From: HGM04593 sp045634085
Lineage (GTDB): Bacteria > Bacteroidota > Bacteroidia > Bacteroidales > Bacteroidaceae
Length of the DNA: 64,000 nucleotides
Direction of reading: 5' to 3'
Assembly (NCBI GenBank): GCA_045634085.1
Contig: JAZQZM010000015.1
Location: 3,226-67,225 of the forward strand
This document shows positions 7,913 to 15,935 of this stretch, piece after piece (within the stretch, counting starts at the first letter, position 1; every line of letters begins with the position of its first letter). Both the position numbers and the translations under genes were made by a program. The notes under the pieces are model-generated. The model worked only from the letters and a program-made list of their open reading frames with translations, did no database searches and was not told the origin of the DNA.

Positions 7913-10105
7913 TTATGCGTAGCTGTGCATACCTCCAAGCAGGAAATTGACACCGAAGTAGGTTATAAGCACCGTCAGGAATGCTACAATGCAGTATATG
8001 TGGAAGAACATGGGGCGGCGCATTGCCTTTATTGAACCGCCGTGCAGCGTGGCGCTGTAGACAAGCATTGTGATGAGTGCCCACACCTCCTTGGGGTCCC
8101 AGCCCCAGTAGCGCCCCCATGATATATTTGCCCACACTGCACCGATGAATATTCCGGCAGTGAGCAGGAACACGGCGGGGTAGAGCATGAGGGTGCTTGT
8201 CCGTTGCAGTGCGGCAATCTCCTCTTCTCTATTCTTGCAGGTTATCTTCATTATCACTGCTGCAATGCTGTTGAGCATGGTGAATGCCAATAGAGTGTAT
8301 GCTATCATTATCACCAGTACGTGTATGCACAGTAGCGGTGACTGAAGTACAGGCATCAGCGGGGTAATCTGCGGTGTAGCCTCGCCCATGGTGGCGACTA
8401 ACAGCGTGAGGCCGCATACAATGTAACCGAATGGCAACATCATCCTTGTTTTGCCAAAAAGGGTTGTACCCAGTATACTGCACCATGCCATGAATGTCAT
8501 TGTCTCATGACCGTTTGACAGCGGAACATGTCCGCTAATGTGCCAGCGCAGGAGTATCTGCAATGTCAGGTATGTAACAATACCCCATGCAACGGTTTTC
8601 AGTATAATGGTGGCAACACGCTTTGCCTTACTCTCTTTTGTATGCACGCACATTATGAAAAAGAGTACAATACCTATTGTGAGGCATGCCATTGCAAGCT
8701 GGCGGTTGCCGTTTGTGCTGTTGTACAGTTTTTCGGCCTTGAATGTGGCCTCCGAAGGAATGCTCATGTCGCCTTCCTTTATTTGGTATTTTCTTATTTT
8801 TGCTGTTATTGCCTTTACGCCTTCATAGTCGTGCATTGCGACCTTCTCGGCAACAAGGTTCATGCTCTTGCCAATGAACAGTTGTTTTTCATGTGGAATG
8901 TCGGAAGGTAGCGTGTCGGCAAATGAATGCCATATTACTTCTCCTGTTGCAGGGTCGGTGTGTGGGAAGATTTTCAACAAAGTTCCCGTGCATAGCATAC
9001 TGATAATGCTGAATTTCTCGTTGGCCGAAGCAAAATTCTTTATTTCCGGATTATTCCCTTTGCGCAGGACTGTTTCCAATTTATAACCGTTGCGGTTTGT
9101 GAAATCGGTCAGTGCGGCATAGTTGCCTATTATGCCAAGCGCACTCTTCGTCTCTTTACCCTTAATCTTTATCATGGGCTCGCTTTTCCACTCATCGTAG
9201 TAAAAGAACCAGCCGCAGAGGACCTGTTCGGCCGTGTACCCCTTGTAACTCTTTTTGCCATATACCTTTGCGGTAAAGTCAAGGGCGAGTGTCTGCAAGG
9301 GGCATATGCGGCCGTTGTAGTGTACATGAATGTCGCAGAATATCTCTGCAACATCCCGGGGCAGTGTCTGTGGCACTCCATGGGCATTGGCTGTTGACGC
9401 CGCTATCATCAGCAACGCGGCGCCACCCCTGCGCAATGCAGCGCGGAAGCGGTTGCCCGGCTGCATAAAGAAGAGCAGCATTGACAGCAGCAGGAGTGCA
9501 TAGCCTGCATATGTAATCCCTATTCCCCACGGGTCGTGTGACACGATAAGGAATGTGCCTTTCTCATCGTTGTCGTAGCCCGATTGGTAAAAACGGTATC
9601 CTCGGTGCTTGAATATGTTGTTCATGGATACTGTTCCCTCAATTCGCCCATTGTCATATATTACAATGGTGCTCACGAAGTCCATGGGCGTCTGTGTGCC
9701 GGCATACCGTGTTACTTCAAAATCATGAAGTGAAATGCTGAAGGGGAACTTTTCTATACTGCCGTTGTCAAGTACATACTGGTTGGTGTATTCACCCACC
9801 CGCAGGTGTGTCTGTCCCTGCCTGCCTGTGGTGTGCGTCACGAGTGCACCTATGAGGATGACAGCAAAGGCAAGGTGCAGGCATAGTGTAACCGGTTGCT
9901 TGTGCAGTTTGCGCTGTAGGATATAAACAATGGCAGAGAGTGCTGCAACTGTCCATAGTGCAATCATCCAGTGGGCACGGTAGATATTCTCTAATGCATA
10001 TTCTGTGCCATACAGTTTCTCCATTATGGTTGCCACCATAAGAATGGTTGTTATCAGGGCAAAAAGACCGAACGAAAGGTATTTGAACAGTTTTTCTCGT
10101 CTCAT
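7913..10105 (-). CDS. ccsBA: Cytochrome c biogenesis protein CcsBA (ResB-CcsA fusion)
   Basis: System II cytochrome c assembly: moves heme across the inner membrane and attaches it to CxxCH motifs outside. The 730-residue integral membrane protein has a ResB-like N-terminal half with several membrane segments and a periplasmic domain, then a CcsA-like C-terminal half with many membrane segments. The heme-handling WWD motif WGRYWGWDPKEVWALI lies near the C terminus. The ATG at 10105 (MRREKLF) was chosen because a longer in-frame start at 10183 would overlap the upstream gene and its terminator hairpin. It directly follows the di-heme lipoprotein gene, which needs exactly this maturation activity. 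Confidence 0.9.
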   Translation of the reverse strand: MRREKLFKYLSFGLFALITTILMVATIMEKLYGTEYALENIYRAHWMIALWTVAALSAIVYILQRKLHKQPVTLCLHLAFAVILIGALVTHTTGRQGQTHLRVGEYTNQYVLDNGSIEKFPFSISLHDFEVTRYAGTQTPMDFVSTIVIYDNGRIEGTVSMNNIFKHRGYRFYQSGYDNDEKGTFLIVSHDPWGIGITYAGYALLLLSMLLFFMQPGNRFRAALRRGGAALLMIAASTANAHGVPQTLPRDVAEIFCDIHVHYNGRICPLQTLALDFTAKVYGKKSYKGYTAEQVLCGWFFYYDEWKSEPMIKIKGKETKSALGIIGNYAALTDFTNRNGYKLETVLRKGNNPEIKNFASANEKFSIISMLCTGTLLKIFPHTDPATGEVIWHSFADTLPSDIPHEKQLFIGKSMNLVAEKVAMHDYEGVKAITAKIRKYQIKEGDMSIPSEATFKAEKLYNSTNGNRQLAMACLTIGIVLFFIMCVHTKESKAKRVATIILKTVAWGIVTYLTLQILLRWHISGHVPLSNGHETMTFMAWCSILGTTLFGKTRMMLPFGYIVCGLTLLVATMGEATPQITPLMPVLQSPLLCIHVLVIMIAYTLLAFTMLNSIAAVIMKITCKNREEEIAALQRTSTLMLYPAVFLLTAGIFIGAVWANISWGRYWGWDPKEVWALITMLVYSATLHGGSIKAMRRPMFFHIYCIVAFLTVLITYFGVNFLLGGMHSYA

Positions 10106-10132
10106 TGTATGAAAGGGATAAAGGGATAAAAA

Positions 10133-10160
10133 ATCTTTGGTCCCGCACGGGACCAAAGAT
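10133..10160 (-). terminator. Terminator after the di-heme oxidoreductase gene
   Basis: ATCTTTGGTCCCG (10133-10145) and CGGGACCAAAGAT (10148-10160) form a perfect 13-bp stem with a two-base centre. On the minus strand it is followed by TTTTTATCCC. It lies between the di-heme gene stop (10170) and the ccsBA start (10105), so ccsBA may be reached only by read-through or from its own promoter. Confidence 0.8.
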
Positions 10161-10169
10161 AATAATATT

Positions 10170-11813
10170 TTAGATAGAGTCAATGAACTTCACTATAGCA
10201 TCGCGCTCGTCTTTTGTGAGGTTACGGAAATTCTCAACAGTGAAACGCGCGTCACTCTTCGCATTGCCGTGCCACATGATAGCCTCCATTGTAGTGCGCG
10301 CGCGGCAGTCGTGCAGTCGGTCGGCTGTAGGCGAACCTGTACACTTCTGGTGAAGTCCGCGGCCCCATAGTGGAGTGGTGCGGCACCAACCGGTGCGTAT
10401 GTCATTCTCCATGTGTAGCTTGTGCTGTACCATGTCTGTGTATGGCCATATCTTCTGGTGGGGGTAGCGTGGCAGTTCATCTCCGCCATCGGCAAAGAAA
10501 CGTGCAGGGTCTCTCAGGTTGTCCTCGCCTGTTGTCCACGATGGGCGGTGGCAATATGTGCAGCCGATTTTCTCGAAGAGATTACGTCCTTTCTGCACAT
10601 CCTCATCGTGTACATTACGTGCGGCAGGCACTGCAAGTCCGCGATGCCATACCATAAGGTCGGTGTACTCCTCATCGCTTACCTCTACGGGCAGGTTCTT
10701 TGATGTCAGATAGGCGTATATGCGTTCCTCTATTGTACCCTCCCAAAACTCGGGGTATTTCTTATCGGGGTCAATGCCGGCAATATATTTCTCGAAGCCT
10801 GCCTGAACCTCGGGGTCCTTTGATGAGTAGAGTGCGTATGTTCCGGCAGCATCAAGATAGTGCATGCGGCGGTCGCTGCGTGTGGCGTTGGTGATGTTCC
10901 AGAATGCGTTTGCTCCGGCTCCGTCCTGCAACGGGCCACGGCTCATGGCGTATGTATAACGGCGTATGTATTTTGTGCCGTCACCGCCCTGTGCTGTGTT
11001 TGCATAGAAGCTCTTCCACTGTCCGTTCTCAAAATAGGCAGTGTTCAGTCCGTTCTGCATCAATCCCTCCTCTTCCTGCTTTTTCCATTCGGCGGTGATG
11101 TCATCATCGCTTATGGCATCGAGCAGTCCTGTACCGTAGATACCGATAGTCGACTCGAGTTTGACGCCATAGTTGCCCAGCTGGTCATATCCCTGGTTAT
11201 ATACATAAATGGCATCCTCGGGCATGTTAACTTCGGGATATTGGAGCTCGTATGTCTCGCCGTCGGGGAACTTGTTACCCCATTCATCGGTATAATCTTT
11301 CCACTCGACAGTAATCTTGCTCTCATCGACAGGTGCCTTGAATGGTGCGACAGCATGGCTCTGAGGCATTCCTGCAAGCCAGGGCACGTAACCCTCAGTA
11401 TCCTTGTTATACACGACAAGCAGGTTACCGTTGCCAATCTCGTTGGTATTGAATGTTCCGGCCTCAATACGTTTGCCGTGTCCGTAGCCCGGGTGGCAGT
11501 GAAGACACGATGTACGTATGTATACAGGGCCCAGACCGTGGCGCACACCGCTGTTGTTGCTCATGAACGGCTTCTCAAAGAGTGCTTCGCCGTTTTTGAA
11601 TGACTGGTACATCCCGCCCTCCTCGACAGACACTGTTGGCTGCTCAAAGGCGTTGAATGTAGCAAGATGGGTGGTTCCAAGCTCTCCGCCGGTGTAGTAC
11701 CACTCGGGGAGCTTTGCTTCGGGTTCTGGTGCAGGCTTGCTGTTGTCATCATCGCTACATGAGACAACGCCCAGACCTAAAAGTGCAAAAAGCAAAAGAG
11801 TATTCTTTTTCAT
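10170..11813 (-). CDS. Di-heme oxidoreductase (DHOR/DUF1111-type) lipoprotein
   Basis: Predicted periplasm-facing lipoprotein with two c-type hemes, related to MauG-like and cytochrome c peroxidase-like di-heme proteins of PF06537. The 547-residue protein starts MKKNTLLLFALLGLG and has a lipobox ending VVSC. CxxCH sites are CLHCH (around residue 105) and CTYCH (around 415). The C-terminal RTTPLWGRGL and EAIMWHG stretches are typical of the family; the usual LHDGRA reads LHDCRA, adding an unusual cysteine. The ATG at 11813 begins two bases after the imelysin stop; an upstream TTG is a less likely start. Family members are often found with imelysin and are thought to act in iron or heme handling, but the substrate is unknown. 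Confidence 0.88.
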   Translation of the reverse strand: MKKNTLLLFALLGLGVVSCSDDDNSKPAPEPEAKLPEWYYTGGELGTTHLATFNAFEQPTVSVEEGGMYQSFKNGEALFEKPFMSNNSGVRHGLGPVYIRTSCLHCHPGYGHGKRIEAGTFNTNEIGNGNLLVVYNKDTEGYVPWLAGMPQSHAVAPFKAPVDESKITVEWKDYTDEWGNKFPDGETYELQYPEVNMPEDAIYVYNQGYDQLGNYGVKLESTIGIYGTGLLDAISDDDITAEWKKQEEEGLMQNGLNTAYFENGQWKSFYANTAQGGDGTKYIRRYTYAMSRGPLQDGAGANAFWNITNATRSDRRMHYLDAAGTYALYSSKDPEVQAGFEKYIAGIDPDKKYPEFWEGTIEERIYAYLTSKNLPVEVSDEEYTDLMVWHRGLAVPAARNVHDEDVQKGRNLFEKIGCTYCHRPSWTTGEDNLRDPARFFADGGDELPRYPHQKIWPYTDMVQHKLHMENDIRTGWCRTTPLWGRGLHQKCTGSPTADRLHDCRARTTMEAIMWHGNAKSDARFTVENFRNLTKDERDAIVKFIDSI

Positions 11814-11815
11814 AA

Positions 11816-12997
11816 TCAATATTTTGACAATGCAGTCATCACCTCCTCAAGTGTGTCGACAAGGTCTGTTCCGACTGCTGTTACTGATGCATCAGCCTCA
11901 GGGCCTGTTGCGCTCTTTGCGAATGGCTCAGGAATTTTCTTGATGAGTACGATGCACTCCTCAATCTGTGCCTTTACTTTTGTGTCGAGTGCTGGATTAA
12001 CGCTCTTTATGTAGTCGCTTATTGACGCGTCGCCGGCATTGCTGCCCTGATAAGCGTTACGTATGCTTATTATGTTGCCTACAAAGTCATTGATTGAGTT
12101 GAGGCTGTATGGCGACTCTATGTAGTTCTTGTCATCCTCGGAACTGCCGTTGGCCGGGCGGCCGATTTTTGTGTTTCCTACCTCATCGGCAATGTCGATG
12201 CAGCCCTGTACAAGGTCCTCGGCTGCCTCCTGATAAGTTTTGTATAGACTACCGCCCTCGCCGGCATTCTTCATGCTCCAACCGTAGTTGATTGAAGGCT
12301 CAAGCTCAGCCTCGGCAAGGATATCCTGTTTCTCAACGCTTACATTCTCCATTCCTGCCCAAGAAGCTTCAAGGCGTATGCACTGGTTACGTAGGTCCTC
12401 GGCTACGGTACACAAATACACGAGCTCCTCTTTTGTGTAGTTTGTGTTGTGAGGGAGAGATGCGTTGCCGTCATCGCTCAGCTCAAAGAGCATGTACTCT
12501 ACAGCATGGAAACCGAGCAGACCATATCCTGCATTGTTGTCGATAGTCCAGCCCTTGCCGTTACGAAGGTCGACAAGCAGTTCCTCCATCGCATTCTTGT
12601 CAAGTGGCCATGAGTCGATGTGCGGGTCAATGTTATAGTCGGCTGCGGCACCGTAGAGGAATGCCTCACTCTTTTCCCAATAGTCGCGGCACAGGTTCCA
12701 GTAGTTGCCGGCAGCCTTTACGTGCTCTGTTGCGAGTGTGCCGTTGTCAAAAGCCTCGGCAATGGCATTGCAGGCATCGGACATAAGTATGGCATTGTCG
12801 GCCATTCCCTTGTAGGTGGGGACAATGGTGTTGTCAACGTATGGCACGATGGCTGCCTTGAATGTCTTCTCTTTCTGGCTCAGCTCATTGCCCTGGCCGT
12901 TGTTGTCGTCATCGTCGCTGCAGGCTGTGATACCTATCATGAGTGTCGCTGCAAGCGCAATGTTCAAAAGTTTCTTGAAATCCATAGTGTTATTCAT
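11816..12997 (-). CDS. Imelysin-family lipoprotein
   Basis: The 393-residue protein belongs by motif to the imelysin (peptidase M75-like) superfamily, which includes the iron-regulated IrpA and EfeO-type periplasmic iron-binding proteins. The signature GxHxxE appears as GFHAVE at 162-167. An N-terminal signal with lipobox ITAC places Cys26 as the lipid anchor, followed by an acidic SDDDDN linker. Protease activity is not established for the family; iron or heme binding is more likely. It sits between the outer-membrane porin (13-base gap) and the di-heme oxidoreductase (two-base gap), so all three are one operon. A second ATG four codons in is an alternative start. Confidence 0.88.
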   Translation of the reverse strand: MNNTMDFKKLLNIALAATLMIGITACSDDDDNNGQGNELSQKEKTFKAAIVPYVDNTIVPTYKGMADNAILMSDACNAIAEAFDNGTLATEHVKAAGNYWNLCRDYWEKSEAFLYGAAADYNIDPHIDSWPLDKNAMEELLVDLRNGKGWTIDNNAGYGLLGFHAVEYMLFELSDDGNASLPHNTNYTKEELVYLCTVAEDLRNQCIRLEASWAGMENVSVEKQDILAEAELEPSINYGWSMKNAGEGGSLYKTYQEAAEDLVQGCIDIADEVGNTKIGRPANGSSEDDKNYIESPYSLNSINDFVGNIISIRNAYQGSNAGDASISDYIKSVNPALDTKVKAQIEECIVLIKKIPEPFAKSATGPEADASVTAVGTDLVDTLEEVMTALSKY

Positions 12998-13009
12998 TTA
13001 TTTGTTTCA

Positions 13010-14305
13010 TTACTTGAAAAGTCCCGCGTATGCTATTCCCAATGATATCGAAGGCTCGTTGTTGTAGCGGCTCTCGAGCAGGCCTATGCTGTATTCGCCT
13101 TTGATGACGATATCCTTCACAGGGCAGTAGTTTATACCGGCTGCAATACGTTGTCTGCCGCACCATTTGTAGTCCTGTATGCTACCCTCGGTCTTGAACA
13201 TGGAGTCATAATACTCATATCGGCCGAAGAGGTAAAGCCTCTCGCTGTTCATCTTCTTGCCGTTGAACAGTGCGAGTATGTTATAACCGGCCTCAATGCC
13301 TGCGGCAATGGCATCGGAGCCGACAGCCTGCTTGGGCGAGGGGGAGTCCTTGCGCATTGACATGTTGTACTTTGTTATCATCTCCGAGTCTGTCAAGTGG
13401 CCATAGTCAAAGTTACCCCTTACTGTAAGGTTCCTGCTTCTGTAGCAGAAATCGAATGCGCCTATGTATACAGTTCCTTTTACATCCTTGAACTTCGCAT
13501 TGTCGGTAGCGCTCAAAGTGTTCTTGAAGGAGTTACCTACATAACCGCTGAATGACAGACGCAACCCTTTTATCGAGGTGTTGTCCACGCGGAATGCTCC
13601 TGCATAGCAGTTGGCAATCTTGAACTCATATGGGCTGCCGGCACCTCCGGCAATCCATGTCTGGCGTCCGAAACGGTCAGAGTCGAGTCCGGGCAGGAAC
13701 ATTACCTCGTATCGCCAACGGTCGGTCTCTCCCCATAGACTTATACCTGTCTCGTGCCAGGTACATGGCATGATTGTGCTCTCACCCTCGGGACGGTAGT
13801 TGGTAAAGAACTCTGTGGGCATGTGGTACATGTTGGTTGCGCCCACGGGTACAATAATATGTCCCATCTTCAGGTTCAGTGCACGGCAGAAGCGCTTGTT
13901 TATCCAGAACTGTTCAATGGCAACCTCGCCGCCACGCTCAACCTCCGACTCGTACTCACCGGCCTCCTCCTCTTCAATCTCCACGGCGCTCTCTGTGCCA
14001 CCGTGCTCAAATTCAATCTCGGTACCCAATGTCCAGCCTTTGCCAAAGTCGTAGCCTACCCAAAAGACAATGTGCGGCAGGTCGAAACGGCCGTGGCTGT
14101 CATCATCCTTGTATGTGGCAGCATCGGTGTATCTCAGGTATTTGTCACTGTAGAAGTTGCGGGTGTATACAGCCTCGCCGTAGCCTCCCAATGAGAGCCG
14201 CGACCAGATGTCGCCTTTCCCGCCAGTCTCGTTCTTCTCCTGTGCAACCGCAAAAGTGGCAGCAAAGGAGAGAATCAGCATTGTGATAATGATGTTTCTT
14301 TTCAT
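13010..14305 (-). CDS. Outer-membrane porin-like protein
   Basis: A 431-residue protein with a clear signal peptide (MKRNIIITMLILSFAATF, cleavage after AVAQ) and a barrel-like pattern of alternating aromatic and polar residues; the last residue is Phe-Lys after AYAGLF. It resembles the phosphate-selective porin O/P and other Bacteroidetes porins, with no plug domain or TonB box. A strongly acidic segment (around residues 118-135, EIEEEEAGEYESEVE) probably lies in an external loop and could bind cations. The ATG at 14305 was chosen because it starts the signal peptide; the frame continues open upstream through the promoter. First gene of the heme/iron operon. Confidence 0.75.
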   Translation of the reverse strand: MKRNIIITMLILSFAATFAVAQEKNETGGKGDIWSRLSLGGYGEAVYTRNFYSDKYLRYTDAATYKDDDSHGRFDLPHIVFWVGYDFGKGWTLGTEIEFEHGGTESAVEIEEEEAGEYESEVERGGEVAIEQFWINKRFCRALNLKMGHIIVPVGATNMYHMPTEFFTNYRPEGESTIMPCTWHETGISLWGETDRWRYEVMFLPGLDSDRFGRQTWIAGGAGSPYEFKIANCYAGAFRVDNTSIKGLRLSFSGYVGNSFKNTLSATDNAKFKDVKGTVYIGAFDFCYRSRNLTVRGNFDYGHLTDSEMITKYNMSMRKDSPSPKQAVGSDAIAAGIEAGYNILALFNGKKMNSERLYLFGRYEYYDSMFKTEGSIQDYKWCGRQRIAAGINYCPVKDIVIKGEYSIGLLESRYNNEPSISLGIAYAGLFK

Positions 14306-14326
14306 TCCAATACATTTTTTCGAGTG

Positions 14327-14357
14327 CAAAATTATTGCGATAGTCTGTGCCTGGCAA
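14327..14357 (-). promoter_or_regulatory. Promoter of the porin-imelysin-DHOR operon
   Basis: On the minus strand TTG (14357-14355), a 20-base spacer and TAATTTTG (14334-14327) match the Bacteroidetes -33/-7 arrangement. The predicted transcription start lies a few bases before the ATG at 14305, giving a short leader. Confidence 0.65.
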
Positions 14358-14375
14358 TACCGAATTTGTGGTATT
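14356..14375. promoter_or_regulatory. Candidate operator, inverted repeat AATACC-N8-GGTATT
   Basis: AATACC (14356-14361) and GGTATT (14370-14375) form an inverted repeat that touches the -33 element of the minus-strand operon. The same half-site GGTATT recurs at 14413-14418 and a near-copy CGTATT at 14422-14427, overlapping the -33 of the divergent regulator promoter. This spacing and position suit a binding site of the LuxR-type regulator next door, but that is inference. Confidence 0.4.
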
Positions 14376-14416
14376 TTGTGATTGTGAAAAAACGTTGTTT
14401 TAATTATTTTTGGGTA

Positions 14417-14447
14417 TTGTGCGTATTGTAGGGCAGCTGTAATTTTG
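14417..14447 (+). promoter_or_regulatory. Promoter of the hemerythrin-LuxR regulator
   Basis: TTG (14417-14419), a 20-base spacer and TAATTTTG (14440-14447) mirror the promoter of the divergent operon in both the -7 sequence and the spacing. The ATG at 14476 follows about 28 bases after the -7 box. Confidence 0.65.
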
Positions 14448-14475
14448 TGGTGCATAATATGCTCCAGGAGATAAT

Positions 14476-15429
14476 ATGGCCGATACGGTTAAATACAAAC
14501 CTACAGACAAACTGATGAATCTTGTCCGTGATAACTCGTCGCTGTTGATGGTGATGAGCCGTTTCGGCATATCATCAGGCTTCGGCGAAAAGAGCGTCGA
14601 TGAGGTATGTAGTATGCATGGAGTGGATGTCGCCACATTCCTTGCGGTGGCAAACCTCATAAGCGGCAAGGGGAGTGATTACAGGAGTCTCTCGTTGCCT
14701 TCACTCATTGGTTATCTGCGTCGTGCCCACACATATTTTCTCGATTACAATCTGCCCACAATACGCCGCCGTCTCATTGAGGCACTCGATTGTTCCGGTT
14801 CCGATGACGTGGCTTTCCTCATCCTCAAGCTCTATGATGAGTATGTTACCGAAGTGCGCAGACACATGGAGTATGAGGATACTGTGGTGTTCACTTATGT
14901 CGATGACCTGTTGCAGAACCGCATGGGCAGCGGGTTTTCAATAAGTGTATTCAGCGGTAAGCATAATCATATTGATGTCAAACTCAAGGAACTAAAGGAT
15001 ATTGTCATAAGTTATTACCCCAACAAGTGTAACGACATGCTCAATTCTGTCCTGTTCGACATTATCAATTGCGAACAGGACCTGGCTTCGCACTGCAATG
15101 TCGAGGATATGCTGTTTATTCCGGCCGTTGAGGAACTTGAACGGCGCGTGCGCGAGCAGGGTGGCTGCGAGCCTGTGACAGCAAATGATGATTCCGATAC
15201 ATCAAGAACCGATATACTGAGTCAACGCGAGAAAGAAATTGTCGTGTGTATTGCAAAAGGTATGAGCAACAAGGAGGTTGCCGAAGCCCTCAATCTTTCA
15301 GTACACACTGTTACCACCCACCGCCGTAATATCTCCAACAAACTGCAGATACATTCTCCTGCGGGAATAACAATCTATGCGATAGTAAACAGGCTTCTTG
15401 ACCTACACGAAATTCAGAAAATGCAGTGA
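14476..15429 (+). CDS. Hemerythrin (RIC/YtfE-like) - LuxR-type DNA-binding regulator
   Basis: A 317-residue cytoplasmic protein in three parts. Residues 25-60 resemble the ScdA N-terminal domain, but where RIC proteins have a Cys-Cys pair this one reads GISSGFG. Residues 78-225 form a hemerythrin-like four-helix bundle whose candidate di-iron ligands are H85, H130, E134, H163 or H165, H206 and E210, in the same order and nearly the same numbers as the ligands of E. coli YtfE. Residues 247-310 are a LuxR/GerE helix-turn-helix (LSQREKEIVV, GMSNKEVAEALNLS, HTVTTHRRNI). It is therefore best read as an iron, oxygen or nitric-oxide sensor that acts on transcription. It lies divergent from the porin-imelysin-di-heme operon. 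Confidence 0.82.
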   Translation: MADTVKYKPTDKLMNLVRDNSSLLMVMSRFGISSGFGEKSVDEVCSMHGVDVATFLAVANLISGKGSDYRSLSLPSLIGYLRRAHTYFLDYNLPTIRRRLIEALDCSGSDDVAFLILKLYDEYVTEVRRHMEYEDTVVFTYVDDLLQNRMGSGFSISVFSGKHNHIDVKLKELKDIVISYYPNKCNDMLNSVLFDIINCEQDLASHCNVEDMLFIPAVEELERRVREQGGCEPVTANDDSDTSRTDILSQREKEIVVCIAKGMSNKEVAEALNLSVHTVTTHRRNISNKLQIHSPAGITIYAIVNRLLDLHEIQKMQ

Positions 15430-15506
15430 ACCGCGGCTGTTCATTCTCTTCTTTTTCATTTCTTTATTGTATCTTTGTCCAAGCAGTAATTCTTAGAGGT
15501 AATAGT

Positions 15507-15935
15507 ATGAAAAAGATACTTGTAATTAACGGCCCTAACCTCAATATGCTTGGGTTGCGTGAACCGGCTCTCTATGGCGCAAAGGACTTTAAGGCTCTCC
15601 AGCAGTTTATAATCTCTGCGGCAGAGGAACTCTCGTTAAATGTTGAACTGTTCCAGTCTAATCATGAGGGTGTCATTGTTGACAGGATTCAGGCTGCGTA
15701 TGGTGTATTTGACGGCATACTCATTAATCCTGCTGCATACACCCATACAAGTGTGGCAATCCTAGATGCACTGAAGGCTGTGGCGTTACCGACTGTTGAG
15801 GTACACCTGACCGATATCTCCACACGTGAGGAGTTCCGCCGTTTTTCTTATATCTCACTCTATGCGCAGAAGACTATCTGCGGCAAGGGTTTTGACGGTT
15901 ACAAAGAGGGATTGGAGTATCTTGCACAATTATGA
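15507..15935 (+). CDS. aroQ: 3-dehydroquinate dehydratase, type II
   Basis: Third shikimate-pathway step: dehydrates 3-dehydroquinate. The 142-residue size fits the small dodecameric type II enzymes. Visible motifs are INGPNLNMLGLREPALYG at the N terminus (catalytic Arg and Tyr region), ELFQSNHEGVIVDRIQ, LINPAAYTHTS and VEVHLTDISTREEFR. The ATG at 15507 was chosen because it matches the family N terminus; the open frame upstream encodes no conserved sequence. Its last four bases overlap the start of nnr (ATGA), so it forms an operon with nnr and a transporter and is separate from the main aromatic operon. Confidence 0.94.
   Translation: MKKILVINGPNLNMLGLREPALYGAKDFKALQQFIISAAEELSLNVELFQSNHEGVIVDRIQAAYGVFDGILINPAAYTHTSVAILDALKAVALPTVEVHLTDISTREEFRRFSYISLYAQKTICGKGFDGYKEGLEYLAQL

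Noticed and set aside
10106..10183. N-terminal extension of CcsBA from an upstream in-frame start
   Set aside because: It would overlap the end of the di-heme gene and run through a 13-bp terminator stem; the extra residues have no membrane or family features.
10860..11603. Long open frame (247 codons) on the plus strand opposite the di-heme oxidoreductase gene
   Set aside because: It is fully antisense to a well-supported gene, has a Cys/Val-rich non-protein-like composition and no recognisable motif.
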